Assembly (NCBI GenBank): GCA_037953625.1
Contig: CM075649.1
Span: 120,463,290-120,527,289, forward strand
Direction of reading: 5' to 3'
DNA from: Crotalaria pallida
Lineage: Eukaryota; Streptophyta; Magnoliopsida; Fabales; Fabaceae
Length of the DNA stretch: 64,000 nt
Made by a program: the position numbers and the translations under genes. The stretch's first letter is position 1, and each line of letters starts with the position of its first letter. Under the pieces are notes generated by a model. The model was given only the letters and a program-made list of their open reading frames with translations. It ran no database searches and was not told where the DNA came from. This document shows, piece by piece, positions 1 to 10,854 of the stretch.

Positions 1-168
1 ATGTACCCCTCCCTTAGAAGCCTGCCAGGAGCCGCTCCTTGTCCGTGCCTCTTTGCACCGGCGATCACTCCCCGCCCTCATCAGCCCGGGTCTTACATGC
101 CCACCAGCTTCCGCCTGGTTCGTCCCCGAACCACACCGTACGTGGAGAGGAGCCGCTCTGATACCATT
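1..168 (-). mobile_element. Cassandra TRIM internal domain (partial, cut by window start)
   Basis: On the minus strand this is sequence just downstream of an LTR: a primer-binding site complementary to initiator tRNA-Met (TGGTATCAGAGC, plus 155-166) lies two bases from the LTR edge at 169. Bases 1-95 recur almost unchanged at 473-567, an offset of 472, which equals one LTR (263) plus about 209 bases of internal domain. That fits the very small, non-coding interior of Cassandra TRIMs. Short open frames here carry no recognisable protein. Confidence 0.75.
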
Positions 169-431
169 TGTAACATCCCTGGCAGGCAATGGATTGCGAC
201 TATCCCCACATACCAACACGGGTCTTTTCAGCATGTTTTGTCCTCACTCGCACGCTTCCCGGGAAAACTTCCCAGGAGGTCACCCATCCCAGAATTACTC
301 CAAGTCTAGCACGCTTAACCATGGAGTTCTTAAGTGATGGGCTACCGAAAAGAAGATGCATCTTGTTGATATGGGTAGTACTAATCAATTCATTTAAGCC
401 TTCCTGTACTGTGTAGTCCCATTCCTACACA
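169..431 (-). mobile_element. Cassandra-type TRIM LTR (263 bp)
   Basis: On the plus strand the segment begins TGTAACATCC and ends CCTACACA, so in element orientation it runs TGTG...TTACA. A tRNA-Met primer site adjoins one edge (155-166) and internal sequence ending in a purine-rich stretch adjoins the other (432-460). The LTR contains a 5S-rRNA-like domain, the hallmark of Cassandra elements. Cassandra has no protein-coding capacity and relies on proteins of other elements. Internal sequence on both sides shows it is part of a tandem or recombined array rather than a terminal LTR. Confidence 0.8.
211..345 (-). promoter_or_regulatory. 5S-rRNA-like domain with Pol III internal promoter
   Basis: Read on the minus strand this resembles plant 5S rRNA: an AGAACTCC block (about 330-323), TTAAGCGTGCT (318-308) at the A-box position, and a well kept C-box-like stretch GGATGGGTGACCTCCTGGG (289-271). 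The end drifts from 5S (GACCCGTGTTGGT, 224-212). In Cassandra this domain supplies a Pol III promoter. Insertions relative to true 5S after the C box show it is a retroelement derivative, not a 5S gene. Confidence 0.75.
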
Positions 432-567
432 GTCTCAGGATCACCCTCTCATTCCGGTGTGTCGGTTCATCCATGTACCCCTCCCTTAGAAGCCTGCCAG
501 GAGCCGCTCCTTGTCCGTGCCTCTTTGCACCGGCGATCACTCCCCGCCCTCATCAGCCCGGGTCTTA
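432..567 (-). mobile_element. Cassandra internal domain, 3' part
   Basis: Internal sequence preceding the LTR at 169-431 in element orientation; bases 473-567 duplicate 1-95. The match stops after GTCTTA at 567, where the other copy reads on into CATGCCC and this copy passes into U6 snRNA sequence. That abrupt break is the junction of a composite structure. Confidence 0.7.
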
Positions 568-568
568 T

Positions 569-594
569 GATACAGAGAAGATTAGCATGGCCCC
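569..594 (+). pseudogene. U6 snRNA fragment (26 nt)
   Basis: These 26 bases, from GATACAGAGAAG through ATTAGCATGGCCCC, match the highly conserved central part of U6 spliceosomal RNA as I remember it; only this internal slice is present, without the U6 5' stem or 3' tail. The last six bases (GGCCCC, 589-594) are shared with the adjoining TRIM LTR, giving microhomology at the junction. It is a fossil insert, not a functional U6 gene, because the promoter and the rest of the RNA are absent. Confidence 0.8.
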
Positions 595-932
595 AGTGCC
601 CAGTACCGTACGGCTGGCTGGGGCTGGGCTGTTACATTTGGTATCAAAGCCAGGGCCGGGTCGGTGTGCCAACGAGGGCGTTGGGCCTCCAAGGGGGCGT
701 GGATGTAAGGTACGCCTTAGACCCACATCGGCTGGTAAGGAGAACGAAGCATGCCTTATATAGGGTGTGGATACCTTACCTCACGTGGACGCGTTTTGGG
801 GCTCACTGTTAGTGTGGGACCAAGAGCAAAACCGTGAGGGTGAAGGATGCCCAAAGCGGACAATATCCACGTGGCGGTGCGCTGGGCCCCAGTGCCCAGT
901 ACCGTACGGCTGGCTGGGGCTGGGCTGTTACA
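589..932 (+). mobile_element. Small TRIM-like retroelement, 5' LTR truncated
   Basis: A complete 229-bp LTR (704-932, TGTAAGG...CTGTTACA) is preceded by a purine-rich tract (691-703), a 67-base interior (637-703), a primer site TGGTATCAAAGC (639-650; one mismatch to the tRNA-Met site), and 48 bases of the 3' end of a first LTR (589-636). Those 48 bases are identical to 885-932. The first LTR is cut at GGCCCC where U6 sequence begins. No coding capacity. The LTR contains CCCACATCGGCTGG and a TATA-like CTTATATAGGG, typical of small LTR elements in dicots. Confidence 0.75.
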
Positions 933-1860
933 TTTATTCTCACAAACTTCAGAACTATTCTTCCCCTCTTTCCACCTTATTTTTGGACTGTACATGTATA
1001 TTAAAATAGGAGAGAAAATTTTTCATTGGTTCATTGTGGAGGTGCCTACATAATTATCCAATCATATTAACTATCAAAATTTGATTTTCTACCTACTGTA
1101 CAAAATTTTTCGTAAATATAAAAATAAAAAATTTATTTTTACATATTAAGATTCTACATTTTAATACGATCATTTTTCATATAAATTGTATAATTTTTGG
1201 ACTTACGGTTTGAAAGTTATGAATTTTTGAAGTCCTAAGGTCATTTCTTCAAAAATACACTTCCTAAGCTTTTCAAATATTTTAAAATAAGAAAAATACG
1301 AAAATACATTTTATTTAAATGATAATACATTATACAATTTCAGAAATGTATTTTTATTTTAAAAATAATTATACTTGAGTCAAAAGGTTATTAAATGCAT
1401 TAAAACCATACATTGATTCTTAAAACTCAAAAATTCGTTTACTACTGTAGCAGTGATAAAATTTCGAAAACTATAAAATAAAAATCAAATCTTTACATTT
1501 TCATAATCTAGATTTCGATACGATCGTTTTGACATATCATTTGTAATTTTTCGACCTACGGTTGAAAAGAAATGAATTTCTAAAGATAGGATACTCTAAT
1601 CCATCAAAAGACAATTCATCTTCTAAAAATCATTTAAATCAAATACTTTACCTTAAAATATTTCATTTAAATAGGCTAGGGAAAACATTGGTATATATAT
1701 AATATATACATATATGTCACGTATATATATATATATATTCATATATATATATATATATTTCATATGATTTTTAATTAAATCCAGGTATCAAAATGAAGCA
1801 TAATTTCCTAATTTCAATTATAAAATCACAAATAAATTGGGTAAAATTGTGGGTCTCACA
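933..1860 (-). mobile_element. 3' LTR (partial) of giant-LTR gypsy element
   Basis: Nearly identical to 9936-10854 with scattered substitutions and microsatellite length changes. In element orientation (minus) it starts TGTGAGACCC at 1860, immediately after a polypurine tract. It stops at 933 where the TRIM begins, so only about 930 of roughly 6375 bases are in the window; whether the rest lies to the left is unknown. It contains (TA)n runs at about 1691-1760. Confidence 0.85.
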
Positions 1861-3158
1861 ATCCTCCCCAACTTAAAGATTTCTTGTCCCCGAGAAATAC
1901 GCACAGAGACAAGCAAGGAAACACACAAGGTTATTCAGACATTCTTACTACCCTTCACTTTGTTATTTATTTCTTTTGAGAATATATCCTTCCTTCGATG
2001 TCTTCGTTGATCAACACTCTTTTACTGGTCAACCTTTGCCGTAACGCCTCGCGGGAGTCGAATTGAGTCAAGTTCAAAGGTAGGCAACAACAATAATTGT
2101 CACAATAGGAGTTTGGTCAAACCAGAAATATTAAAGGTAAGTGAGTATGAATTATTCATAAGGGATATTGGCATCTTGATAATAGACTTGATAAGAAGAG
2201 TTTGTTATTTTAGAACTTGGTGTCAATCCAGAAGTACTTTCTTGTATGCATATCAAAACCATAATCACCAGCTGAATTACTACTTATGTCATACAGGTAC
2301 TTGTCACTACACTTTTCTAACATAGACTCTACTTAACCTTTTGCTCCCCAACTTTGATCAATCTTATACCATCTATTACACACCCTTACAACAAAGCCCA
2401 CCATAAGACTATGATTACTCCCTAACTACCCGACTTTTCACTTACTACCTTGCCTTCTTAGTACCCCTAGACCGACTCTAAACCATTACTCCCATAATTC
2501 CTAACTTTTCACACAACCGTACCATCACCTTGTCCCTTCAGCCTCCTAAAATTCATGTGTTATGCATACAAGTGTTACTTCCTTCATAACTTTATGAGGT
2601 AGGGTTCTGTTTTAGTCACGAGAATCCAAGAAAAGAACTTTGAATTTACCGAAATTTGGCATTTGGTCGAATATTTGGATGGATGTAATCATTAGATTGA
2701 GTATTTTCTGACAAAAAGGAAGTCTTTTTAATTTGCAAGGGTCGAATTATCGCAGAAATCAAGGTCACAACTAGATAAAAAGGCAATTGCGTTTACAAAA
2801 ATTGAAAATAACGTAGCGTAACGCCTTGACTTGAACTCAATTCACCTCCGGCAGTCTTTAAAATGCCACACCTTTCCAAGAACTGATTTCCACGTTCATA
2901 CCAGAATTTCTACACTTCGTACTTTAAGCACAACATTCATTGAACTCACAAATATTTCAATATTATTGTATCATAAAAAGCAAAAAGAAGGAATAATCCT
3001 TCAACATAGCCAGTCAAGAAGCAAAAGTAAAATCCAACAAGAGAAGCAAACACACTAGTAGTGGATAACTCCACACCGTTTAAACAATTCATAACAACAT
3101 TTAAAATAACGAAAAACCCCTAAGGCACAAACGTAAACACTGTCGTTACTTCTTCTGA

Positions 3159-4295
3159 TCATAGCGGAGACCCTTCCATACCAGCAGGCCGATTAGAACC
3201 TAATTCGCGTCTTGGTTCTGGGCAATCTTTTGAGATGTGTCCTGGTTTGTTGCAGTTAAAGCAGTTCGGGTTTTTATAAGGGCAGTTTGGTCCATAATGG
3301 TTCTTATTGCAGCGATTGCACAACGGAATTACTTCTCCTCGACCTTTTTCACTATTTCCACCACTACGAGCATTACCATTGCTGTTGTTGTTGCTTTGAT
3401 GGTTGTTGTTACGATCATTTCCATGCCTATTCCGATTGCCACCGCTACGATTGTTGCCTTTGGCTAAATTATTTCCTCTTGTTTTATTGTCTCTTCATCC
3501 ACTTCCTTGTCCAAAAGGGCCTTGATATCGGGGTCCACTATTTCGGTTTCCATTTCCTGAGAGGTGCCTCACAAGACCACCACTTGTAACTTGTGCAGCT
3601 GACTTCTCTGTTGAATCCTTCGACTTCAGACCGCCTTCCACAATACTCCCTTTGTTCACCAGGGTTGTGAATACAGCAATCTCCATAGGAGCTAAAGCTT
3701 GCTTAATTTCCGGCTTCAGTCCATCCAAAAATTTTGCACACTTAGACCTCTCATTCACAGCTTCTCCATAGTAAGGCATGAACTTTGCTAGATTCTCAAA
3801 TTTTGCAGCATACTCCCCCACAGTCATGTTACCTTGTTCCAATCGCAGAAATTCTAACTCCTTAGCTGTCTTCAGATGTTCCGGAAAGTATTTCACCAAA
3901 AGTCTATCTTTGAATTGATTCCAAGTTAGTGCTCCAAGTGCTTCTCCTAATGCTTGTTTCTCATTGCGCCACCAGTCGGCTGCTTCTCCTACCATCATGT
4001 ATCCAGCATAGGCGATCTTTTGCTCATCGGTGCATTGCATCATTCCTCCAAAAATCCTTTCCAAACTTGCTATCCAGGCCTCTGTCTCTTCCGATGCGAA
4101 ACCTCCAGCGAATTCCTTTGGATTCCTACGACAAAACTCGTCGAGTCCTCTGATTCCTTGCCCACCAGCAATCACATTCTGATTCTGCTGAAGTTGTTGA
4201 TGCATAAGGTTCATGTTGTCCCTTACTCCTGCTAAGACCGAGACTGTCTGAGCCAAAATAGCAGCTGGCTCCTCATTCGCTTGTCGACGTGCCAT
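3159..4295 (-). pseudogene. gag: Gypsy gag with zinc knuckle, one in-frame TGA
   Basis: Codes for a Ty3/gypsy capsid protein (Retrotrans_gag). The frame opens at 4295 (MARRQANEE) and is interrupted by one TGA at 3495-3497 (codon 267), then continues in the same frame to a stop at 3159-3161, about 378 codons. Capsid landmarks include GEAADWW and the LRLEQGNMTVGEYAAKF segment near residues 155-170. After the TGA comes an Asn/Gly/Arg-rich stretch and a CCHC knuckle, CFNCNKPGHISKDC. The single premature TGA truncates the protein before the knuckle. No pol follows. Confidence 0.8.
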
Positions 4296-4462
4296 CTTGC
4301 TTCTGTACGCGGGATTGGAGTCTTAGGTCAAGCAAAGGGTTGTACAAGGTAAGCATATTGGGCTATGCTCGAGCCGAAAGGGTAACTATACTATAACTAC
4401 CAAACAGAGCCACACAATGAAAGCATATAAGGCTATGCTTAAGGCCACTAAGGACAACCATC

Positions 4463-4474
4463 GCTCTAATACCA
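4463..4474 (-). other. Primer-binding site (tRNA-Met type)
   Basis: Minus strand reads TGGTATTAGAGC, one mismatch from the usual initiator tRNA-Met complement TGGTATCAGAGC. It lies five bases inside the LTR edge at 4480 and fixes the 3' end of the 5' LTR. Confidence 0.8.
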
Positions 4475-4479
4475 CTAAA

Positions 4480-7400
4480 TGTAACGCCCCAATTTGGACA
4501 TAGAATTTTCACTAAAAATTTGCGCCATTTTTTTATAACATTATCTAAGTCAATTCGGTTTAATTCTTTTATAAAAAGATTTTCATAAATACAATTTAAT
4601 TCATTTGGTTTACAAAAATGTTTTGGTACTTAGACTTGCGTCGTAAAATTCTATTCCCAAAAAGAGAAGTTAACATCCAACACATTTCCAAAAACTCATT
4701 TTCTCAATGTCATATTTAGTCGATGGTTAACTTGCGGAAAAATAGTTTAATTACTTTATGAACATGATATATAACAAAGAAACTTCTTTTATTTCATTTA
4801 AAATAATCCATATTACAACTGGGGTTACATTCGGGATAGAGTAATCATGTCCTACCCATCCAAAGATGGAATACAAAACAAAAACTATCCTAGACTATTA
4901 GTCTTCATCATTTTCCTCCACCGCAATTGTCTGGAATATTCTTTGATTGCTGCTTCTGCTTCCTCCTCGTATGTACGTCGTCTCATGATCCTCTTTCAAC
5001 TTGAGAAACCGCTACTCGAGATAGTACATGATCTGTCATCTGTGAACATTGTTCCCCAATGTCCACAGGAAAGGGAAATAGAGAGAGTAAGCACTTCCGA
5101 ACGATATGATCGTCGACGGCGCGGGCTTACAATAGGGGAATATTAAGATCATGCAAGCATATCATAGCGTACATCATTATTATCATTACCTTAATCCATT
5201 TAATACCATAAAGTCCTTTCCAAAAAGGGTATACCTCATAACTGTTATAATCAATTATCTTTAAGCTCTAAGTTTTATTATCGTAACCACCGGAAATTCG
5301 AGAAGGGGTACCACCACCGAGGCTCAAGGGTTTGGTAGCACACACGTTACATCTCCTTCATCATTCCAACCACATCCTAGTTCGGCAAGCAGATGGGACG
5401 CACAGGAACCCTAACCATGCTGGCATCGATGTCGAAGGGTACGCACCAAAAGTTTCTAACAACCGAAGTAAAATCATTTCGTACAGCTTCACCAAAATAC
5501 AGCGACATCTAGCCCCATTCGGGTTCCCTCTCACCATCTAAGATTTGCTCCAGGGGGCGACAGCGCTATCTCTAGTTGATCGTGCAATTCCTTGCTACGA
5601 CATTACCTACAACCGAAAGACAAGTCCTTGTAGTCTTGTCCCGCCTAGAGAAGCACTCGAGGCTTCTTGACGTTCACCGTCCTTGCCTTCCCCTATCGCA
5701 ATCACCACTTGAAGAGATACCTACCTCCAAGTATACGGTATCTTTCCTCTCCACTACTTCACTCTCAACGCGTAGGTTTAGGAGAGGGGTTCCTAAGTCT
5801 TTTAAGTTTTTTTTTAGTCTTTTAGGTCTTTTAAGTCTCTTCTTAAACCTAAGTTTTGGTCGACCCATTCTAAGCCTCGCTTCTAACGGGCCTCGACCTC
5901 TAAGGGAAACCTCAAACACCCTTCTACAGTACAGTGGAATCCACAAGACTTAGACCATGGCACAGTCATCCACGTGGCCAGTCACTTAAAGGGAATATTT
6001 CCAAATTATCGTGCCGTTTGCACCATCACTGTACACTAATATCGCTTACAAATTTCATTGATCATTCTCATATTTTCATATTAGTATTTACAAAATATGC
6101 CAATTCCATTTCATGGAACAACCGATCGAAAAACACAAAGAACTCTTTTCATAGGAACCACCGAACATTAATTTTCTTTCGATAAGATGAACCATTATTT
6201 CCAAAATATAATATACAATACAAAAATGTACAACATAGCATAAGCAATTAGCAACCGACATACAATAAATATCGAGGAATCGTGTTTTTCGTGTAAACGG
6301 CAGGGATACACACTCAATTGCCGTTTTACTACTCGACCGATAGATTCCTAGTTCCGACCTTTGAGATGATACGGAACGTCCTAATATTACCCTACATGCC
6401 ACTATGTCTTAAGAAGGCTTCTCTCTCACCTGGAGTTGAAGCTACCAAAATTAGTGTCCTCTTGCTTTGAAGTCACGTCACCCAAATCCGAACGAAAGCC
6501 TTTACCAAATAATATTTACAAAATAATTTCATAAATAACTACTCGATTACAAGTAAGCAAACCACAAGACCTATGTCCTTAACAACAATTTCCTTTATCA
6601 CTTTTAGGAAATCCAAAAGACTTGAACCAAAACTTCCAATACTTAAAATAAATCATACTTTACAAAATCAAAACCTTTAAAACGTCAATGGAAATTTTTA
6701 GAACTAATTATTAAATCAAAAGAGATTATTAACTCAAAATCAACAACAACTACCACTCAAGGATTAAAATAAGCCATTTAAAACAAATAACTTAAACTTG
6801 ATGCAACCTTTTTAATCATTTGGACAGCCAAGAAACACATTTTTAAAATCAATACAAACACTTAACACATCAACAATCATTCTAAATTATGAACTCATTC
6901 ACTTATCAAGTCAAAACAAGTTCTATTTTAAATATCATGCAACTATATAAAAATCTTCTCTGGACAGCAGCACGAATAAAGTTGCATTACTTCACAGTTA
7001 CCCAAAAATTCATTCTTTTCAATTTCCTACTAAAAGATTCACATCCAAATTCTAAAAATGAAATTAAGCTTAAGAAAGTAATGTTTTTTCCACACTTATT
7101 CAATTATGGGCAGCACTTAAATCATTTCAATTCACCTTAAATCTTATACTACTAAGGTAAATATAAAACAAATCTGGACAGCCACTCAAACAAATTGCAC
7201 TTACTCACAATTTTCATCAAATTAAAGTTCTAACCTCTATTTTCAAAGAACTAAGAATTATAACTCAAAAATACTCATAACTTTTAAAAATAGTTACATA
7301 TGGATTATTTAGAGAAGTATCGTATCACTTAGACAACAATATTTATAGCATACATTTACTTATCTAATAAAATACTATAACTTGCCTAAAAATTCTTAAC

Positions 7401-9165
7401 ATTATATTTTTACATCAAAATACAACCCACTTCTTATTTACTAAATTCAAACAATATGATAACTATACCCAAACATACACACATACATTAAAATCGTTTT
7501 TATAATTACTTAAATCAATTTATTAAATTTGGACAGTATACAATACAAACTCAAAATCACTTTTACAAGACATTCCACAATTATCATACAATCACCAGTA
7601 AGACAGCAATTTAGTAAACAGCTAGAACATTAACGCATACATTTACAAAGTCATTTTTATATTTCCTTTTTAACTCTATATATAAAAAGTCTTAGCATAA
7701 AATTCACATATTGATTTAATCCAAAACAATTTCTATCATTGGTGCCACACACTTTAGATTTTTAGACAGCATGCATACTTAAACTTAAAAATTCAATTTC
7801 TCTCAAACAGAAAATCGAAAACACATGCCGTTTCTTCCTAAATTCTTATTACAACTTCTACTATAATAAAATGACAAAATTAAAAAAAATAAAATAGTTG
7901 CTTCTGCTGTACAGTCATAGAAAAGTTGCATTACTTCAATAAGTTCAAGTAAAACAATCCAAAACAATTATATACAATTCTAACTTATGCCAAAGACTTA
8001 TAACTACAATTATTTCTAATAAAATATTACTTTTTCATTAATTCTAAATTCTGGACAGCAACTTAATATTTTTATTTAAATTACTTTAATCACTCAAAAA
8101 TACTTATTTCTATTTGTTTCTATATTACATTTGCACATATAAACAAAGTATCATTAACATTCTCAAAAATAATCATTTGGGGTCTTAAATAAATAAATTT
8201 TTCAGATTAAAATTTAAATTTCCAGAATTAAAATGAAACTTTCAAAATTAATCTTTTCCATATAAACATGTAATATATTCCCTAAACATACTAAAACAAT
8301 CATCAAATCAATTAGAAAAATTTAATTACTTGTATTCCTTTTTCTCTAAAATTCGACTAGCATATAGAAAAGTCAGAAAAATATTTTCAATTCCTAAAGC
8401 ATCTATATAATATAATTACATCATTTGGTATACTAAAAATAAGAGGTTTAATCATTAACAAAATATAAAATAGATCTCTTTTAGAAAATAATTCACTTTT
8501 TCCAGCAACTAATATTTATAAACACATCAACCACATACTCATACAATTATTCAAAAATACATGTTCTTATAAGTTTATAACAACTACCATTTGTTCCTAT
8601 TTCTTTTAAATAATTAACTATAATTTAATTACACATCAAACAACAAGCAATTTACCAAAAATAATTTCAAAACAACATCATAGACCTCACGGTCTATTAT
8701 TTTTATTTTTCCAGAAATTTATTTTTTTGTTCATTTACTTAAATCAAACAAAAGGAAATAACATACAATCAAACAATAACAATTACATAAAAATTGCATA
8801 ACATATAATTCCATACACTTCAAGAACATCAAAATTTTCCAGAATTAATTTTATTTCTAAAAAAAATCATTTCTAGTTCCTTTAAGTCATTTTCATTTCA
8901 TTTCTACTTTAAGGAAAATACTTATTTGTTTTCATTCTTTTTAGAGACTTAATTATAACTCAAATATACATGAAATAACAACAATTATCACACAATATAC
9001 ATACATACATACACGGTCCAGAAAATAAAAGAAATAAAAACCAAAAATAAAAATCCATTTTAAATCTTTTATTCATTTCTATTCTCTTTTATTATATTCA
9101 ACAACAACACAATACACATATTAAAATACACAATCAATCCTCATTTTTTCTAATATGTCACACGG

Positions 9166-9209
<44 letters not shown>

Positions 9210-10854
9210 ATTATTATTTTCCATTGTTGTTTACTTATTTCTTTTTCATTCCTTAAAACAAAGAACAAAACAATTAAAAAGACAATGAATAAAAACTTTA
9301 TTTGTTCACACAAAATTCTCTACAATTCTTATATAAAATAAACCCAGAAATTAAATTACTCAAACTTATCAAAAACTTTTAGCCATCTTAAGAATTAAAG
9401 AAAAGGGGAGATAAATCCCTTTAAACACCCCTTTTTGTGTCCCTTTTCTCATTCTTAATTCATATGACTTAAGAACAATTTCATATATTCAAAAATAACT
9501 TCAAAATGAAAAGGAAATTTAGAACTTGACCATAGAAGAAATTTAGAAGATTTAAACAAAATATAAACAAACAACTTAAAAATAACTTATATAAATAAGT
9601 GATTTTGGGTTACCTCTACTCCTTAAGCTTTTTAGAAAACTTCAAGCAACCAAGCTAATCCTCCCTTCTTCCTAGCTTACTCGTCCCTCTCTCTCTATTT
9701 CTCTCTTAGAATATTTTTTTTTTCTCTTGTGAAACCATCAAGGTTTGTGTGTGAAAAATGTGGGAACTAAGGCTATCTATTTATAGGTGTTGAAGTGATC
9801 CATTTCCCTCAATTTTCAGACTCAAATTTTGGTCCCTCTTCATCAAGTCTTGGTCAAAAATTTTCAAATACTACTTGGAACATGAACTAGCATTAAATGA
9901 GATTTTGTTGATTCCTAAAGCCTTTTAATTCATGGTTTATTCTCACAAACTTCAGAACTATTCTTCCCCTCTTTCCACCTCATTTTTGGACTGTACATGT
10001 ATATTAAAATAGGAGAGAAAATTTTTCATTGGTTCATTGTGGAGGTGCCTACATAATTATCCAACCATATTAACTATCAAAATTTGATTTTCTATCTACT
10101 GTACAAAATTTTTCGTAAATATAAAAATAAAAAATTTATTTTTACATATTAAGATTCTACATTTTAATACGATCGTTTTCATATAAAGTTTATAATTTTT
10201 GGACTTACGGTTTGAAAGTTATGAATTTTTGAAGTCCTAAGGTCATTTCTTCAAAAATACACTTCCTAAGCTTTTCAAATATTTTAAAATAAGAAAAATA
10301 CGAAAATACATTTTATTTAAATGATAATACATTATACAATTTCAGAAATGTATTTTTATTTTAAAAATAATTATACTTGAGTCAAAAGGTTATTAAATGC
10401 ATTAAAACCATACATTGATTCTTAAAACTCAAAAATTCGTTTACTACTGTAGCAGTGATAAAATTTCGAAAACTATAAAATAAAAATCAAAGCTTTACAT
10501 TTTCATAATCTAGATTTCGATACGATCGTTTTGACATATCATTTGTAATTTTTCGACGTACGGTTGAAAAGATATGAATTTCTAAAGATAGGATACTCTA
10601 ATCCATCAAAAGACAATTCATCTTCTAAAAATCATTTAAATCAAATACTTTACCTTAAAATATTTCATTTAAATAGGCTAGGGAAAACATTGGTATATAT
10701 ATAATATATACATATATGTCACGTATATATATATATATTCATATATATATATTTCATATGATTTTTAATTAAATTCAGGTATCAAAATCAAGCATAATTT
10801 CCTAATTTCAATTATAAAATCACAAATAAATTGGGTAAAATTGTGGGTCTCACA
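4480..10854 (-). mobile_element. 5' LTR (6.4 kb) of non-autonomous gypsy element
   Basis: Starts TGTGAGACCC at 10854 and ends GGGGCGTTACA at 4480 on the minus strand, next to the primer site. At 6375 bp it is far longer than the interior it flanks. On the minus strand there is a TATA-like CTATAAATAG (about 9780), a possible splice donor GAGGTAACC (about 9617), and near the other end a block (5061-5130) shared with the solo LTR at 50769-57308, followed by a possible acceptor TTCACAG. Much of 6450-9600 is very AT-rich and shows no gene. A (TA)n tract sits at about 9170-9204. Confidence 0.8.

Larger units (their letters stand above)
1861..4479 (-). mobile_element. Internal region of non-autonomous gypsy element
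   Basis: Bounded by a polypurine tract at 1861-1874 (minus AAGTTGGGGAGGAT) and a tRNA-Met-type primer site at 4463-4474 (minus TGGTATTAGAGC). Only gag is present (3159-4295). The 1.3 kb from 1861 to 3158 shows no protease, reverse transcriptase, RNase H or integrase motif in any frame. The last bases before the polypurine tract (minus TTCTCGGGGACAAGAAAT) resemble the end of chromovirus pol, so pol appears to have been lost by internal deletion. Confidence 0.8.

Noticed and set aside
1..309. Open frame of 102 codons at the window start
   Set aside because: It lies antisense across the Cassandra LTR and interior and is repeated at 473; it has no protein-like features.
211..345. A true 5S rRNA gene
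   Set aside because: The C-box region matches 5S but the ends diverge and it lies inside an LTR with a primer site; it is the Cassandra 5S-like domain.
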